Positions 22,881 to 34,847 of a stretch of 64,000 bases of DNA are shown piece after piece (position 1 is the first letter of the stretch; the number at the start of each line of letters is the position of its first letter). This DNA is from Notospermus geniculatus (Eukaryota; Nemertea; Pilidiophora; Heteronemertea; Lineidae). Both the position numbers and the translations under genes were made by a program. The stretch lies in the NCBI GenBank assembly GCA_002633025.1, contig NMRB01000393.1, positions 103,806 to 167,805 of the forward strand, read 5' to 3'. Under the pieces are notes generated by a model. It ran no database searches and was not told the DNA's origin. It saw only the letters and a list, made by a program, of their open reading frames with translations.

Positions 22881-24557
22881 TTCTGCTGTTTACTTGTGTT
22901 GCTACCCCGCAATGAGGCCCTAACACTCTGTTACGTTGCTTTGATGTCTTCAGTCATTGTTGAAATGTGTTCAGTACCTTGCTGCTTCTGTGTCAGTGCA
23001 GTTCATGCTCATCCGTATATAACCTCTGCTTATTTGTCAATAAACCAGCATCCCCAAATGCTAAATCATCATAGGTCTGCTATGTTGGTCAGTATGCCTA
23101 TCGACAGTACCGGGATTCGAACCCACGCCTCCACATAAGGCAACACCGCCAGCATTGAGGGAAAGCGTGCACACCACTGTGCTAAAGAAGAAGATGGGGA
23201 TTTAGCACAGTGGTGTGCACGCTTTCCCTCAATGCTGGCGGTGTTGCCTTATGTGGAGGCGTGGGTTCGAATCCCGGTACTGTCCATCTCCAAATGCTGT
23301 TTTCGTTCTTTTCTACAGGCAGCCTGTTCCCTTCTTCCCACCTATGTGCATTTTTGCTAAGTATTGACACATGTACTTATAACCAAGTTCCTCACAAGGG
23401 CCATTTATCAGCAGTGGTTCTTTGTCCTCACTCCCTGGTTTGTGTGGCAGTGATGTAGGGAGTGAGCTTTAAGGGAGGGGGGGGGTCAATATCATACTAA
23501 TATTGATGTATCAAATTTGATGCATGTATTTTGAGATATCGCAGGATCTGGTGCAATTAGGGACTAGAACTCGCACCTACCCAATCAACTTTCACCCAGC
23601 AATTCCTCAGCATTTTACTTTTTCAGGTAACCACTGCAAACGAATGTGAAAGAAGATAGCACTCCACAACCGTTCTTCATATTACTGGTATGCAACTGAC
23701 AAAAATATGTTCAAGTGAGAATTTTATTCTGCGAATTCTTCAGAAAGTAGAAGGAACATTTTCAGCTTCATTGGATATTGATGCCAAGTACCGGTATTTG
23801 TNCTGTCAGTAGGCAGTTGGCAGCCCTTGGGGCCAAACAGTATAACTTTCTGCTGTTTACTTGTTTTGCTGTTTACTTGTGTTGCTACCCCACAATGCGG
23901 CCCTAACACTCTGTTACGTTGCTTTGATGTCTTCAGTCATTGTTGAAATGTGTTCAGTACCTTGCTGCTTCTGTGTCAGTGCAGTTCATGCTCATCCGTA
24001 TATAACCTCTGCTTATTTGTCAATAAACCAGCATCCCCAAATGCTGTTTTCGTTCTTTTCTACAGGCAGCCTGTTCCCTTCTTCCCACCTATGTGCATTT
24101 TTGCTAAGTATTGACACATGTACTTATAACCAAGTTCCTCACAAGGGCCATTTTATGATTTATCAGCAGTGGTTCTTTGTCCTCACTCCCTGGTTTGTGT
24201 GGCAGTGATGTAGGGAGTGAGCTTTAAGGGAGGGGAGGGGGTCAATATCATACTAATATTGATGTATCAAATTTGATGCATGTATTTTGAGATATCGCAG
24301 GATCTGGTGCAATTAGGGACTAGAACTCGCACCTACCCAATCAACTTTCACCCAGCAATTCCTCAGCATTTTACTTTTTCAGGTAACCACTGCAAACGAA
24401 TGTGAAAGAAGATAGCACTCCACAACCGTTCTTCATATTACTGGTATGCAACTGACAAAAATATGTTCAAGTGAGAATTTTATTCTGCGAATTCTTCAGA
24501 AAGTAGAAGGAACATTTTCAGCTTCATTGGATATTGATGCCAAGTACCGGTATTTGT
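22881..24557 (+). repeat. Direct duplication, one copy carrying a SINE insertion; N at 23802
   Basis: Copy 1 is 22881-23801 and copy 2 is 23866-24557. They are nearly identical apart from a 236-bp insertion in copy 1 and a short internal duplication (GCTGTTTACTTG) at the start of copy 2. Copy 1 stops at CCGGTATTTGT followed by N, while copy 2 reads on. This resembles two haplotypes placed in tandem. Confidence 0.85.
23063..23298. mobile_element. Inverted dimer of a tRNA(Leu/Ser)-like SINE head, with 9-bp target duplication
   Basis: Arms 23102-23186 and 23201-23284 are complementary over about 84 bp around a 14-bp spacer. The right arm has Pol III box A-like TTAGCACAGTGGTG and box B GGTTCGAATCC. 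The preceding GGAGGCGTG resembles the variable arm of class II (Leu/Ser) tRNAs. CCAAATGCT flanks the insert at 23054-23062 and 23290-23298. The other copy of the host block has the empty site CCAAATGCT at 24037-24045. Confidence 0.8.
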
Positions 24558-25319
24558 GTGGGTACCTTGTCAAATTTTGACTTGCTTCACATTCGTTATT
24601 TAGAATGCAATAAAGTGATATCATAAACATTAGTGCTGCCTTCAACTGCTGGGAAAGATCATTGCGAGGAAGTCTGGAAATCATAAACCACTTCTAATAT
24701 GGAAATTGGACAGCTTGATCCCCATAGCACCATATTTGACAAAGCTTCATTTTATCTGTTGAGATGTACAGGATTTAAAGACAGGGTGGCATTTTTTCCA
24801 GTCTTATGTGTGCTCCAGCGTGTGACTAGGCAGCACAGATCACAGCAGAGAGGAAGAGTCCTGTTTAAATTTCCTGTTTTGAATATAATCATGTCATGAA
24901 TTTCCTTTCAAGGATGAGTTATTGGATCAAAGATCTTCATGAACATAAAACCTCACTTCACTACACATACGTTAGTGTTTTTTATAGTTTTTGTAGTTGT
25001 GTACTTTCAACAGTCACAAGTAAACTACAATGGTTTGAACTGCGTTTTATCTTTAAAATTGGGTCCATGATTTCAACACATCTGCAAATATCGAGTAGGT
25101 TTGCAGTAGGAATAGCTAACTATTGATAATCATCTTCTTGTATATCTACATGCATATGTGTATCTCGAACAAATTATACTACAGACTGCATGTGAATGAT
25201 TTGTGTTATTTGTGCTTGACAGATGATATTGGCTTAAGTGCTAACCATTTTTCGGGCACCTCCGCCAGGATGGTTGAATATTAAGATCGGCTTGTTAGGA
25301 TTTTAAACTTTCGATACAT

Positions 25320-25435
25320 TCTACTACTGTCAGAGTGGAATAATGGAAACGTCAGTGCCTTCTCACCTCTGAGGTTCCGGGTTCAATACCTGGCCGGGCC
25401 CTTTCTTCATTTGGTATAAGGAGGGAACTCTGACT
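25320..25435 (+). mobile_element. Possible tRNA-derived SINE fragment
   Basis: GTTCCGGGTTCAATACC near 25373-25389 resembles a box B (GGTTCAATACC) with the T-arm partner GGCCGGG after it. A box A cannot be placed confidently. A long-TIR element begins about 25 bp downstream. Confidence 0.4.
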
Positions 25436-25458
25436 ACGCAGATTTTCTCTGGCATCCC

Positions 25459-25834
25459 AATTTCCTCTAAACTCCCTACGCAGTTGTGTATCGCGCCCCT
25501 TCGGTTTACTCGCTCTCCACAACTGCTTAACTTGGATGTGTTCGCCGCGGTTGGTCAACAGATGGCGTCAGGGCATGGCGCGAATTTTACAGCCTATCAG
25601 CACGCTGCCGTTGGCAACGGAAGTTCTTGTGCTACCATGGCTACGAACCGCTCGTCCAATGAAAAAGTGTCTCAGGCCAGCTTGGTTACCGGTTGCTCGG
25701 TGCTCTCATTGGTCGACTCGCTCAGCGCCATCTGTTGACCAACCGCGGCGAACACATCCAAGTAAAGCAGTTGTGGAGAGCGGTAAACCGAAGGGGGCGC
25801 GATACACAACTGCGTAGGGAGTTTAAATTTCCTC
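25459..25834. mobile_element. Non-autonomous element with long terminal inverted repeats
   Basis: The left end ACTCCCTACGCAGTTGTGTA and the complement of the right end are the same, and the match continues over roughly 95 bp through GATGTGTTCGCCGCGGTTGG and CAACAGATGGCG. The middle (about 25570-25725) is unpaired and lacks a transposase. A foldback-type DNA transposon. Confidence 0.8.
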
Positions 25835-26293
25835 CTGTTATACGTCATTAATTCACCAAATGTTGTCCACAGAGCTAATAATGCCATATCTGGCATTCAG
25901 CTCTCCAGAAAATTGTGAATATTTAACCATCATTCCCATCTGAAAATGTTTGCAGATGAACCTGGCTATGATGATTTTATGGGAAAACATAATTATTTTT
26001 GTTTGAATTTCTAGTTTATTTTATCAACATTTTACATGTATTTGCAGATGTGATCTTAATGGGTCTCTATTACGCTGGGTATTAAGGATACAAACTATAG
26101 GTGAATGATCAAATCGTTATTGCCAGGTGAATCTGAATGTGCATATACCGTACATTAATTTAGAATAGAAACTAGCATTAGACCTGAAATTATGAGTTGC
26201 ATGTACTATTAGAGGTCTGTATATTCATTAGAATAATGTCACTGTGAGATTTCTTACTATTTCTTGACAATGCCTACCATTGGCATCCTTGCA

Positions 26294-26760
26294 TATAAGC
26301 TGTGGTTACACTACATAAATCTCCGTGCTTTCCCCGGGGATTTTGCGGTTACACCTGTAAATCGCCGGGTCTAAATAGACCCGTGTCTGAAATCTCCGTG
26401 CTTATTAGCCCCAGCGATCTCGAAGGGGCAACGCCAAGGCTATTTTAAGCACGGAGATTCTATGTAGTGTAACCACAAAATCCCCGTGTCTATTTCTAGT
26501 TCCACGCACCCCGACAGACGGCGATGCACATTGATGAGTGAAGCGCATGCGTATAGGCTATTTCACGCCTCCAGCAGCCACTTAATTATGCAGAGTTGCC
26601 TACATGCAGTGCCCCTATCGCCGGGATACGGAACTTATTACCAATCGCATTTTAAGTAGTGTAACCGCTCGCCGTGTCAACGCCGTGTTTTTTCTGGTTC
26701 GGAAAAACCCCGTGTCTCAAAAACCCCGGGGATTTTGGATAGGTGTAACCACGGCTATAA
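26294..26760. mobile_element. TIR element with GTGGTTACAC termini
   Basis: Left end ATAAGCTGTGGTTACACTAC; complement of the right end ATAGCCGTGGTTACACCTAT. Inside, CACGGAGATT, CCCCGGGGATTTTG and GTGTAACC recur in both orientations (an internal GTAGTGTAACCAC lies near 26464). No reading frame of note. The repeated internal termini suggest a nested or compound MITE. Confidence 0.75.
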
Positions 26761-26986
26761 ATTGTTTGAACATATACCAGTACACATGTTCACCTTTGTA
26801 TAAAAAGGTTCGACAGTGACATGATTCTTTTTGAACTTCTTTAGGAACAACTTGAAAACTTCCATACAAGTCATTCTTCTGTGATTTCTCTGTTGAAAGA
26901 GACAATTGAGGAAACTTAGCTCTTTTTTACACTGGAATTATACTGTTCAAGATACAGAACAGCACAAAATTGACACACAAAATGAT

Positions 26987-27214
26987 AATAAGCAAGAAGT
27001 CAATCTCCAGAATTCACGAATTTTCGACCCCAACCGGGGTCTTTTTCAAGTGGAACTTTACAATCTGAAACTCTAGAAAAGACTCTTCTTTTCTAGAGTC
27101 TTTTCTAGAGTTTCTAGGTCTTTTCTAGAGTTTCAGATTGTAAAGTTCCACTTGAAAAAGACCCCGGTTGGGGTCGAAAATTCGTGAATTCTGGAGATTG
27201 ACTTCTTGCTTATT
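26987..27214. mobile_element. Foldback hairpin MITE, copy 2
   Basis: Arms start AATAAGCAAGAAGTCAATCT and include CGACCCCAACCGGGGTCTTT and GATTGTAAAGTTCCACTTG. The centre holds repeated TTTTCTAGAG words. Same family as 32788-32982. About 40 bp outside the left arm (26943-26986) also match, in complement, the right flank of that copy. Confidence 0.85.
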
Positions 27215-27950
27215 ACGGTATCGGAATTATACTGTTGGTAGTTTAACAAGAAAATGGTGTTAAGTTACATGTATGTGCCTGTTCTGTCTTGATAGATGGA
27301 TTTCTGTGGCCTTTATTTGATTTTATAAGTAGAATAAACCACAATGACTTGCACTGTATCAACTTTTTTGAGTGACGAATGTCACCAGTCAGAGCTGAGC
27401 ATTTCCCAGAATATTGTACATTTAGAAGTCTGTGTCCATTCACGTCATTGTCAATTATTCCTCTTCTGTGGTCACTGTCAGTCGGTTGCTTCAGATATGA
27501 TCATCCTATGGAATGTGTCTTATTCTATTGCATCACCTGATTCAGCAGGTTTGAACATTCCCAGGACTGGTGGAAATGGAACACACTGATAGGCCTAGAC
27601 TTCAAGCAACACTAAGTCACTGTCTTAACAAGTAACAAGTTCTAGACAAATAGACTATTCCTATTTTCTTGGATGGTGAAGCAACCAAAAACACTTCCGG
27701 GTTGATATTACGAGTATTTAACTCCAGATGAATAACCGAGAAAATGATATGTGCTTTTTTCTGTTAATAAACTTTGACAACATATTTCAACTATATGTAG
27801 TTTGTTATGTTCTCACTGTACTCATATTTCAAAAGTCATTTGCTTTTCAACGAACCTGCAGAGGTTTGTAATGTTTTGTATTGTCGTTTATTGAGGTCAG
27901 AAAGAAGAGGGAAAAGAACAAACAAGATGACTCTGTAAAGAAAAGGAGAG

Positions 27951-27956
27951 TTTATT
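27951..27956 (-). promoter_or_regulatory. Poly(A) signal candidate for METTL15
   Basis: TTTATT on the plus strand reads AATAAA on the minus strand, about 90 bp past the METTL15 stop codon. Confidence 0.5.
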
Positions 27957-28044
27957 AAAAAATCTGTGAGATTGATACAGGCCCACAGTAATACTGTCGA
28001 CTCGTGACTTAAAAGATTCCTCTATGCTTCCATTGCGACAGTCA

Positions 28045-29914
28045 TTAAGATGACTTCACTGCAGCACGTAGTTTAGCTGACCTTGCACGAGGGTTCTTTT
28101 CTATTTCTTCATCACTTGCAAGTATAATCCTTTTCTTTAAAGGTGTCCACTTCGTTTCAGTCATTTCTGCCACCTTTTGTTTACTATGGTATGTCATGTG
28201 ACTCCGCAATTTCGTATGCTCTGATAAACTCGTATTCATATTGCTATCCATATTGATACCGTGGAAGTGTCTCTTGATGATCCGATCCTCAAGAGAATGG
28301 AAGGATATTGCAACACACTTCCCAGTCTCCGGTTTCAGGAAATAATGTACTTGTTCTAGTCCATTGTGAAGTTCATTCAACTCATTGTTCACAAAGATAC
28401 GGAGAGCTTGGAAAGTCTTTGTCGCAACATGCGAGTGTCTCATAAGTTTATCCTTCCTGTGTTCGCTGAAAAAGTTACGTGTTACTTAATTCTTATGCAA
28501 TTCAAGTGCATTTACCATGTTTACCAGTTCTTATTTCAGACATGCCAGCAGAGAGTGCAAAAAAGTGCTGACACCATCCATCATCGGACGATGTCACATG
28601 ACCAAATGTAAATCTGACTTGACTCACCCCAAAGCAAATACAGATTCCACCACCTTTGCTAACTCTTTCGTAGTCCTCAATTTCCCATATGTATATCTTG
28701 AGTCAATGATCGCCTGAGCAATGGCACGTGCCTTCTTCTCCTCTCCATATGTTTTCAGAATTTGGTAAAGACCCTGTTGACTTAGGTGATTCACTACATC
28801 AGCTGCAGTAGGCTTGGCAGCATCTCTGTAAGTTTGAGAATAAATTGATCGATTAAAGATGTCCTACCTTCATGAAGAGATTACGAAACATCAGATCAGG
28901 ACTGTGTGTTGGTTCTCTGACCACAGAAATCACTGGTCTCTGCATAAGCTGTAAGGAGACTAACAATAGTGAATGGTCCACTGAGAGCCAATTCGCACAA
29001 GAAAACTCTCACTAGGAGCAGCACCTTTAATCTGATTTCCATACCTATTCCACTCCATTCTCATATCCAAAGGTCCATCTCTCACCAACGAGAATCCTCG
29101 TTCTGCTGTCTCAAACTGCATGGAACTGGCACCACAGTCAAACAACGCACCATCCAGTGAATTCTCTCTTATGCCGATATTATGTAGCATATCACATAAC
29201 TGGCTGAATCGCCCCTGAACAGGAATCAACCTTTCTCTGGAAAACAGGATTTTCAGATTAGTCTTCTTCTTGAAATCGGAGTACTAGTCCTTTCGAAAGA
29301 GTATTTTTGCCCCATTTGAAGATTTGGCTATTCGAGTCCGCTTCAGTTTTGGCAACATGATCATTGATGTGGTGACCCCCCCCCCCCCCCNTTTTTTCAA
29401 GGATAGCCCGAGTGTGTCCACCAGCACCAAATGTCATATCAAGGAATATCTGAAATAGACAACAGGCCATCAGACTTCATAAAGTTTCTTTCCGACTTCA
29501 TAAATCATAATGAATGTCCACAAAGATTTTGAACAGACAGGTGGACAGATTTCTGTTTTAGGAAATATGTCTTGTTGGTACATGTCCTACCTGGCCATTA
29601 TGTGGATTTAAAATTTCCAAGATCTCCTCTTTCATCACAGGAATGTGCAGCGGCTTCCTCGATTCATTTTCCTGCATGTCAGACTGATGTTCTGATTCCG
29701 TCCTGCACTCATTCTGTGGGTAACCAGTGCTATATGATCTAACAGCAAGCAGATGATCAAACTGGAGGCCGACCCTCCTGCTAATGGTCCGTGTATATTC
29801 AGACTGAACATGACATTCAAATCTAATGCCAGTTTGGGATAATTTGGAAGTTCTGTGTATTATTGCTTCCAACACCGAGCTTATTCTTCTCCCAATGGAC
29901 TGAATAACCTGCAT
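28045..29914 (-). CDS. METTL15: METTL15, mitochondrial 12S rRNA N4-cytidine methyltransferase (RsmH/MraW family); one exon broken by an assembly gap
   Basis: Methylates a cytosine in small-subunit mitochondrial rRNA using SAM. Exons: 29591-29914 (ATG 29912-29914), about 29392-29449 (cut by the gap), 29045-29236, 28628-28825, 28045-28465 (TAA 28045-28047). The N-terminus ([24 protein letters not shown]) is basic and fits a mitochondrial presequence. Then come [13 protein letters not shown], the SAM motif [92 protein letters not shown] and the closing [12 protein letters not shown]. The segment after ILEK that normally holds the acidic SAM-ribose residue is missing where poly-C and an N occur (29376-29391); this is an assembly fault rather than proven gene loss. 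Confidence 0.94.
29376..29391. other. Poly-C run and N inside METTL15
   Basis: A poly-C run followed by N directly abuts the coding exon ending ...ILEK. The downstream sequence (29240-29375) cannot be read as the expected continuation, so the rest of the exon is missing or misplaced. Confidence 0.8.
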
Positions 29915-30454
29915 CTTATCAGCATGAAGTAACGGGCAATCACCATGACAGTCACAAATGCGGCGAATTCCTTGCTATCCTATTTCAAGATGAACCATTC
30001 ACATAACAATAAAATGGCACACTTTTTGTCAATCTGAAATGAGAAACATAGCATATCATGATATTGACTGGTAGGCCCATTTGTAGCGCGAAGCGCTTTT
30101 ATGGCAACACATAAGCGAGGGGAGAAAAAAGTACCCAGAATTCATTGCGAATCCATATACCATGAGTTTCAAAAAAGTGTAACTTTAATAGATTCGTTGT
30201 TTGCCCATGGGGTCCCGGGAACCGCGGGCGCCGTGGCGAAAACGAGAGGGAGGCGCACGAATAAATATATTTCTGTTCACCGAGGGTTACCCCCGAAAAA
30301 TGTAACAAGTGAAGTAGTTCAAGTCGAATGACCAAGTCGGGAAAAGAAGTTTTTGTCCACGTGTTCGGTTTCCGGTTTTGGAAAAGTGACTGGCAACCAT
30401 CTTGGAGTGTTGCAATCTGCTGCGCGCTCACATGTCGTTGGACATTTTCATATT

Positions 30455-30481
30455 ATGGATAATAAAAAAGGAAAGCCTACG
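30455..30481 (+). CDS. Possible first coding exon of an unseen divergent gene
   Basis: ATG followed by eight codons (MDNKKGKPT) ending at a donor-like G|GTAGGC, 540 bp upstream of the METTL15 start and divergent from it. No matching downstream exon was found. Weak; recorded because of its promoter-like surroundings. Confidence 0.12.
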
Positions 30482-32021
30482 GTAGGCCTAGCCTAGCAAT
30501 CGACGATTTGGTGATCTAGGCCTAGGCCAGGGTAGTCACGAAATTCACGACTTCGAATCATGTTATGTTAATATGTTATGTTCGGAGACCGGAGTTTTCG
30601 GTCTAGGCCTAGGGGGACCTAGGTCTCCTATTTCAGTATTTGCGGTTATAACCGCCCATATCAATCATGTCAATGGAATGCGCACACCACATTCTTTTCT
30701 CTCTTCCTTCTTCTCCAACATGTCCAATCTATTTTTGGCCTTGGCATTAAGTTTATTGTTCTTCAACTTATGTAATGTTAATTTATAAAATACAATAACA
30801 ACTTCGGCCTATCCTAGGCCCTATTCTGATTCTGATTCCCTGGTTTCTGCAGCACTTTCTTTACACTTTCTTCTGCAAACCCGTATCTCTTAGTTCATTT
30901 CGCATCCGGGAGGGGGCGGGCGCTTATTACTCTTCTCTGCATTGTGTACACACAGGCACTATAAATTGACTTGACAACACAGATTGAGGCGATTCATCTC
31001 GCTAATTTTCACGCTTCGAGTGATCTGGGCGCAGCCATTATTCCTCCTGCTGCCTACGTCACCAACTTTTGAGATCCATGACGCATTGGTAGTGACTAGC
31101 CAATCAGCGAAGCTCCTCTTATTTTGAATTTTCGGAATAAGAAAATTCAATGGGAATTTCGTCCCGTGCCAGACCCTCGGTCTGGCGACCTCGGAGTATG
31201 ACCGAGGGGCTGGTTGCGCGAGACTATCCGAACACGGCCGTTGTAACAATTAGTTAACCAAACTATGTAACAATGCTCTTCTCTGTTCCTTCTTCATCGA
31301 AGGTAGGAAAGTTGGGTTGTGGCAATTTTCTCGCGCGTGACTTTCGTACTCTTGAGCATGTTGAGTGAACTTTTGACGATTTTTTCGTACATTAGGCCCC
31401 TAGATAAAGAATTAATGAAATGCGCAGTGTTCATCAACATCTTCCATGTTGTTCAATTATTTCTAAACAAGTGGGGTAGGCCTAACAAGAAGTCAGTTTG
31501 TTGACTTATTTTATTCTACTCTTTCTGCACGCAGCCCGTGTGTACGGCCCGTGTGCATCACATGCACTGTCGCTTTGATTGAAGTGAGGGCCGCGTGCAA
31601 TCACCATCTGAGTCGAGTGCAAAATTTCTTTTGACAACCCGCCATTGTGTTCCTAATGTTCAGCTAGTATTTGAGCACATTTGCTTCTTCTTATCGTATA
31701 GGTAAGAATTGATCCTCTTTTCCGCATTTTCTCCTCGAATTTCATTCATGTTTTTCACATTTCAGGTTCCAGAGTTAGGCCTATGCATGCGATGTGTATT
31801 TATACACTGACTGTTGTACATTTTATGCATGACTGACTGAACCAGTCTCAATCCTGCAGCAGCAGCAGCATCCCATGCGCCTGCCTTGGTGTGACATTTA
31901 TGATCGTGATGATGGTCAATGCCAAGTTGTGAAGGTAGGCCTATATGGTAGGCCTACCTGCACCACCACTGCAGCTCAAAAAATACCCCAATCGAATGGA
32001 TGGTATGCTTCAGTGACAGTA

Positions 32022-32114
32022 AACTAATCCAACTTTTTGGTTACTCTTTCTAGGTTTGGCGGTTTATTTAGACTAGAGTTTATTTATTAGAGTAACCAAA
32101 AAGTTGGATTAGTT
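32022..32114. mobile_element. Short hairpin MITE
   Basis: The left arm ACTAATCCAACTTTTTGGTT (ACTCT follows) is exactly complementary to the right arm AGAGTAACCAAAAAGTTGGA (TTAGT follows). The loop is about 41 bp. Confidence 0.75.
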
Positions 32115-32347
32115 ATTCGAAACCTTTCTAAAATGCCTTTCAAGCAGTTCAGTGACAGTGTCACCATCTATCCTAATCTGCAAATGGTCCTGTTGTTAAC
32201 AACTGACTGACACAATTTGCAAGTTTGTTATTGGTTATTGTCTGTGAAAACAACATGCCAGTGGGAAATTACAGCATGAACAGATGAAAACACCTCAGTG
32301 AGGTCAAGGCTTTTTTTTACTTAGTTTTAAGTTAGTGATTCTGCATA

Positions 32348-32505
32348 TCAATTCTGTGGCCCCATGCATGAATAGGATAACCCACAAATCCATGTCATGG
32401 GAAATAAGTACATCAATACAGAGAGTAAATGTGGCAGGGTCAGTTTTGTCAATTTCACCAAATGTGGGTTATCCTGTTCTTGCATGGGGCCGGCCACAGA
32501 ATTGA
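32348..32505. mobile_element. Hairpin MITE
   Basis: Left arm TCAATTCTGTGGCCCCATGC...GGATAACCCACAA; right arm complement TCAATTCTGTGGCCGGCCCC.... The arms are about 40 bp around a 75-bp loop, with no coding capacity. Confidence 0.7.
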
Positions 32506-32787
32506 GTTTAGCCAAAATCGGGAGGGGGAGGGGCTTTATTAATTTTGACTTGATTGGCTGACATGAAGCCTGGCAGCTCTGCTCACTAGGGAATTCATTT
32601 TGGGAATAGTGAAATTGTCCCAGGTCTTCTCGGTCATTGGCCTGGGCAATGCCGTGTCAAAACAACTTTAGAAAATGATGCCTGTGTTTTTTCCTCATGG
32701 TTATAGTCTAATGTGCTAACAACACCCCCTTGAACAAGTGATCCAGGTCTCTGTGGTCCTGGAACAGTCCTTTTTGCACATCACAAA

Positions 32788-32982
32788 GTAAAAAGTCAAT
32801 CTCCAGAATTCACAAATTTTCGACCCCAACCGGGGTCTTTGCAAGTGTAACTTTACAATCTGAAACTCTAGAGAACAGAAGACTCAGTCTTCTCTAGAGT
32901 TTCAGAAGTAAAGTTCCACTTGAAAAAGACCCCAGTTGGGGTCGAAAATTTGTGAATTCTGGAGATTGACTTTTTGCTTATT
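32788..32982. mobile_element. Foldback hairpin MITE, copy 3
   Basis: Arms AAAAGTCAATCTCCAGAATT and CGACCCCAACCGGGGTC, as in the 26987-27214 copy. The left arm is slightly degraded (TTTGCAAGTGTAAC for TTTTTCAAGTGGAAC). The right flank 32983-33022 (ATCATTTTGTGTGTCAATTT...) is shared in complement with the left flank of copy 2. Confidence 0.85.
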
Positions 32983-34431
32983 ATCATTTTGTGTGTCAAT
33001 TTTGTGCTATTCTGTATCTTGGATTCACAAAGTCAAAATGTACATCACAGCGACCTGAAACAAAATTACATTGTAGGTAAGATTAGAATCACCTTGGAAC
33101 ATAGAAACTGGCACATGATAACCAAATTCAAGTCATTGGTAAAGTCAGTCATTATCATGCAGTTATTTTCTTTGTCAGTTACAAATGATATGTTCCAACT
33201 TTCTGGAGCTGACCTACATGTACTTGAACAAAAAGTCATGAATCATGTACCCGGTACTTCAGTATCAAGAACTGATCAGAATGTGTTTTCCGCCTGCCTA
33301 ATTTATTAGCTGTTGCCGTCTTGTACTTACTCTGTCTGTGACAGCTGATTTTGTCATTATTTCTTCAAGAAAAATGCTTGTGTTTATGGAAATGAGTGTT
33401 GCGGAAACAGGAGGTTAGTGATGAGTGCAAATTCAGCGGCTCTGGTGCAAAATGTAACCAATGATCATGTAGATTGTTGCTGACTCTCAGATGTGAGACC
33501 TTTGCCACAGATATCACTTGGGAGATCTTGCTAATCACTTTGGAACATTATTGCACAGGAGGTATTGGGATTTTTACAGCACTGTTGGATTACCATCTTA
33601 CATGAAATCTATCATGATCAGCACGTTTTGATTGTGCCTTCAATCTCTACCTCATAGAATTCTTGGCAACTTGACACCTCTGGATGGAATATTGATAGAA
33701 ACTGAGTGTGGAAGTTTTCTTCCAATGCAATCTTCAAGGAATGGTCTTGAAAACTGATTTATCTCTCCAAGGGGTTGAGAGCTGTCTGTATAAAAATGTG
33801 TCTTGAAAGACGTAAAGTAGATCTAACAGAGATGACAGCGCCGAGGCCAAAACATGCTTTATTTGGAAAGCACACCTTCACTTGCTAGACTCATGGATAC
33901 ACATTACTGCTTACTAGAACCTGTTGAACTCATAAACACCAATTACAGCAGCAATTGCTGTGTAAATAATGTCTGAGGGCTTCGTTGCCACTGCATGTGT
34001 GCACATCGTAATTCGTATGATGTCTACCAAGGCATAGAATTCATGTACACTGTAGCCTTGTAGGCCTATGTAGTGAGTTGAGAACGTCAAGATGCCAAGG
34101 CTGACCAAAACTATTCGGTCACAGTCACAGAAATATGTGTACGTGTCAGTGTAACTTATCCAACAGTTTAGAGCTTCTCTTTAAATTTGGTTCAGATATG
34201 TTACCCTAACACTAACAGTACCGGTATTATTATTAAGACTTCCGTCAGGACCAAGTATTGGCCCTGGCATGTATGGAAGAGGCCATCTCAAGCTACTCAT
34301 GTTCCTCACTTACATTGTGTAGATGGGGTCTTTTACTTGATCTTGCAAAGGCACAAGGTACAAGGCACCATGGCTTATATTACTGTCCTGTGACAGACTG
34401 TCTGAAGAGGCAGGAATGATTTCTGTAATTC

Positions 34432-34545
34432 CATATGGCCCGGGATTTGAACCCGGGACCTACCGCTTGCAAAGCGGATGTGAGAATGATACCCAGTCAG
34501 TGGCAATAACTGCCATGCTGTGCTGTCTATTTCATACATTTTCAG
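34432..34545 (-). mobile_element. tRNA-like SINE, copy 1
   Basis: On the minus strand, GGTCCCGGGTTCAAATCCCG is a good box B / T-arm, preceded by an anticodon-like arm CCGCTTTGCAAGCGG and a degraded D-arm (GACTGGGTATCATTCTCACAT). The anticodon loop would read UGC (Ala). The acceptor stem is not complementary, so this is a SINE head or pseudogene, not a working tRNA. Confidence 0.55.
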
Positions 34546-34847
34546 AAATTTCACAGTTACATCCAAAGTTTGTAACATCTGTGGATTATCTGATTGATAA
34601 GATTGATGCCAATGATTGGCCATCAGATTCACGTTTTTGTCACATGTTGGCCTAGGCCTACATACCGGTATTCGTTCAAGATGTTGTGACCAATAAAATA
34701 CAATGTTTCATGGCAGTCCTATGTCTAAGGCCTACTGACCAATCTTCACAATTCGTGTGTGTGAACAAAGTGCAAATTCTTTTGCAGATAAAGATAAATG
34801 TGAGTCAAAATGCCAAGCTAGACAATAGATATACATGGTATATACCG

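Larger units (their letters stand above)
22576..27950. other. Repeat-rich intergenic region
   Basis: No gene recognised between PLEKHF and METTL15. It holds a duplicated block (22881-24557), an inverted SINE dimer, a further tRNA-like SINE near 25320-25435, a long-TIR element (25459-25834), a second TIR element (26294-26760) and a hairpin MITE (26987-27214). The remaining sequence (24560-25300, 27220-27950) shows nothing I can name. Confidence 0.6.

Noticed and set aside
31319-31504. 61-codon plus-strand frame with hydrophobic start
   Set aside because: Depends on a non-ATG start and lacks splice signals or relatives.
34432-34545. Functional tRNA-Ala gene
   Set aside because: The acceptor stem does not pair and the D-arm is degraded; the same sequence recurs at 36586, so it is repeat-derived.
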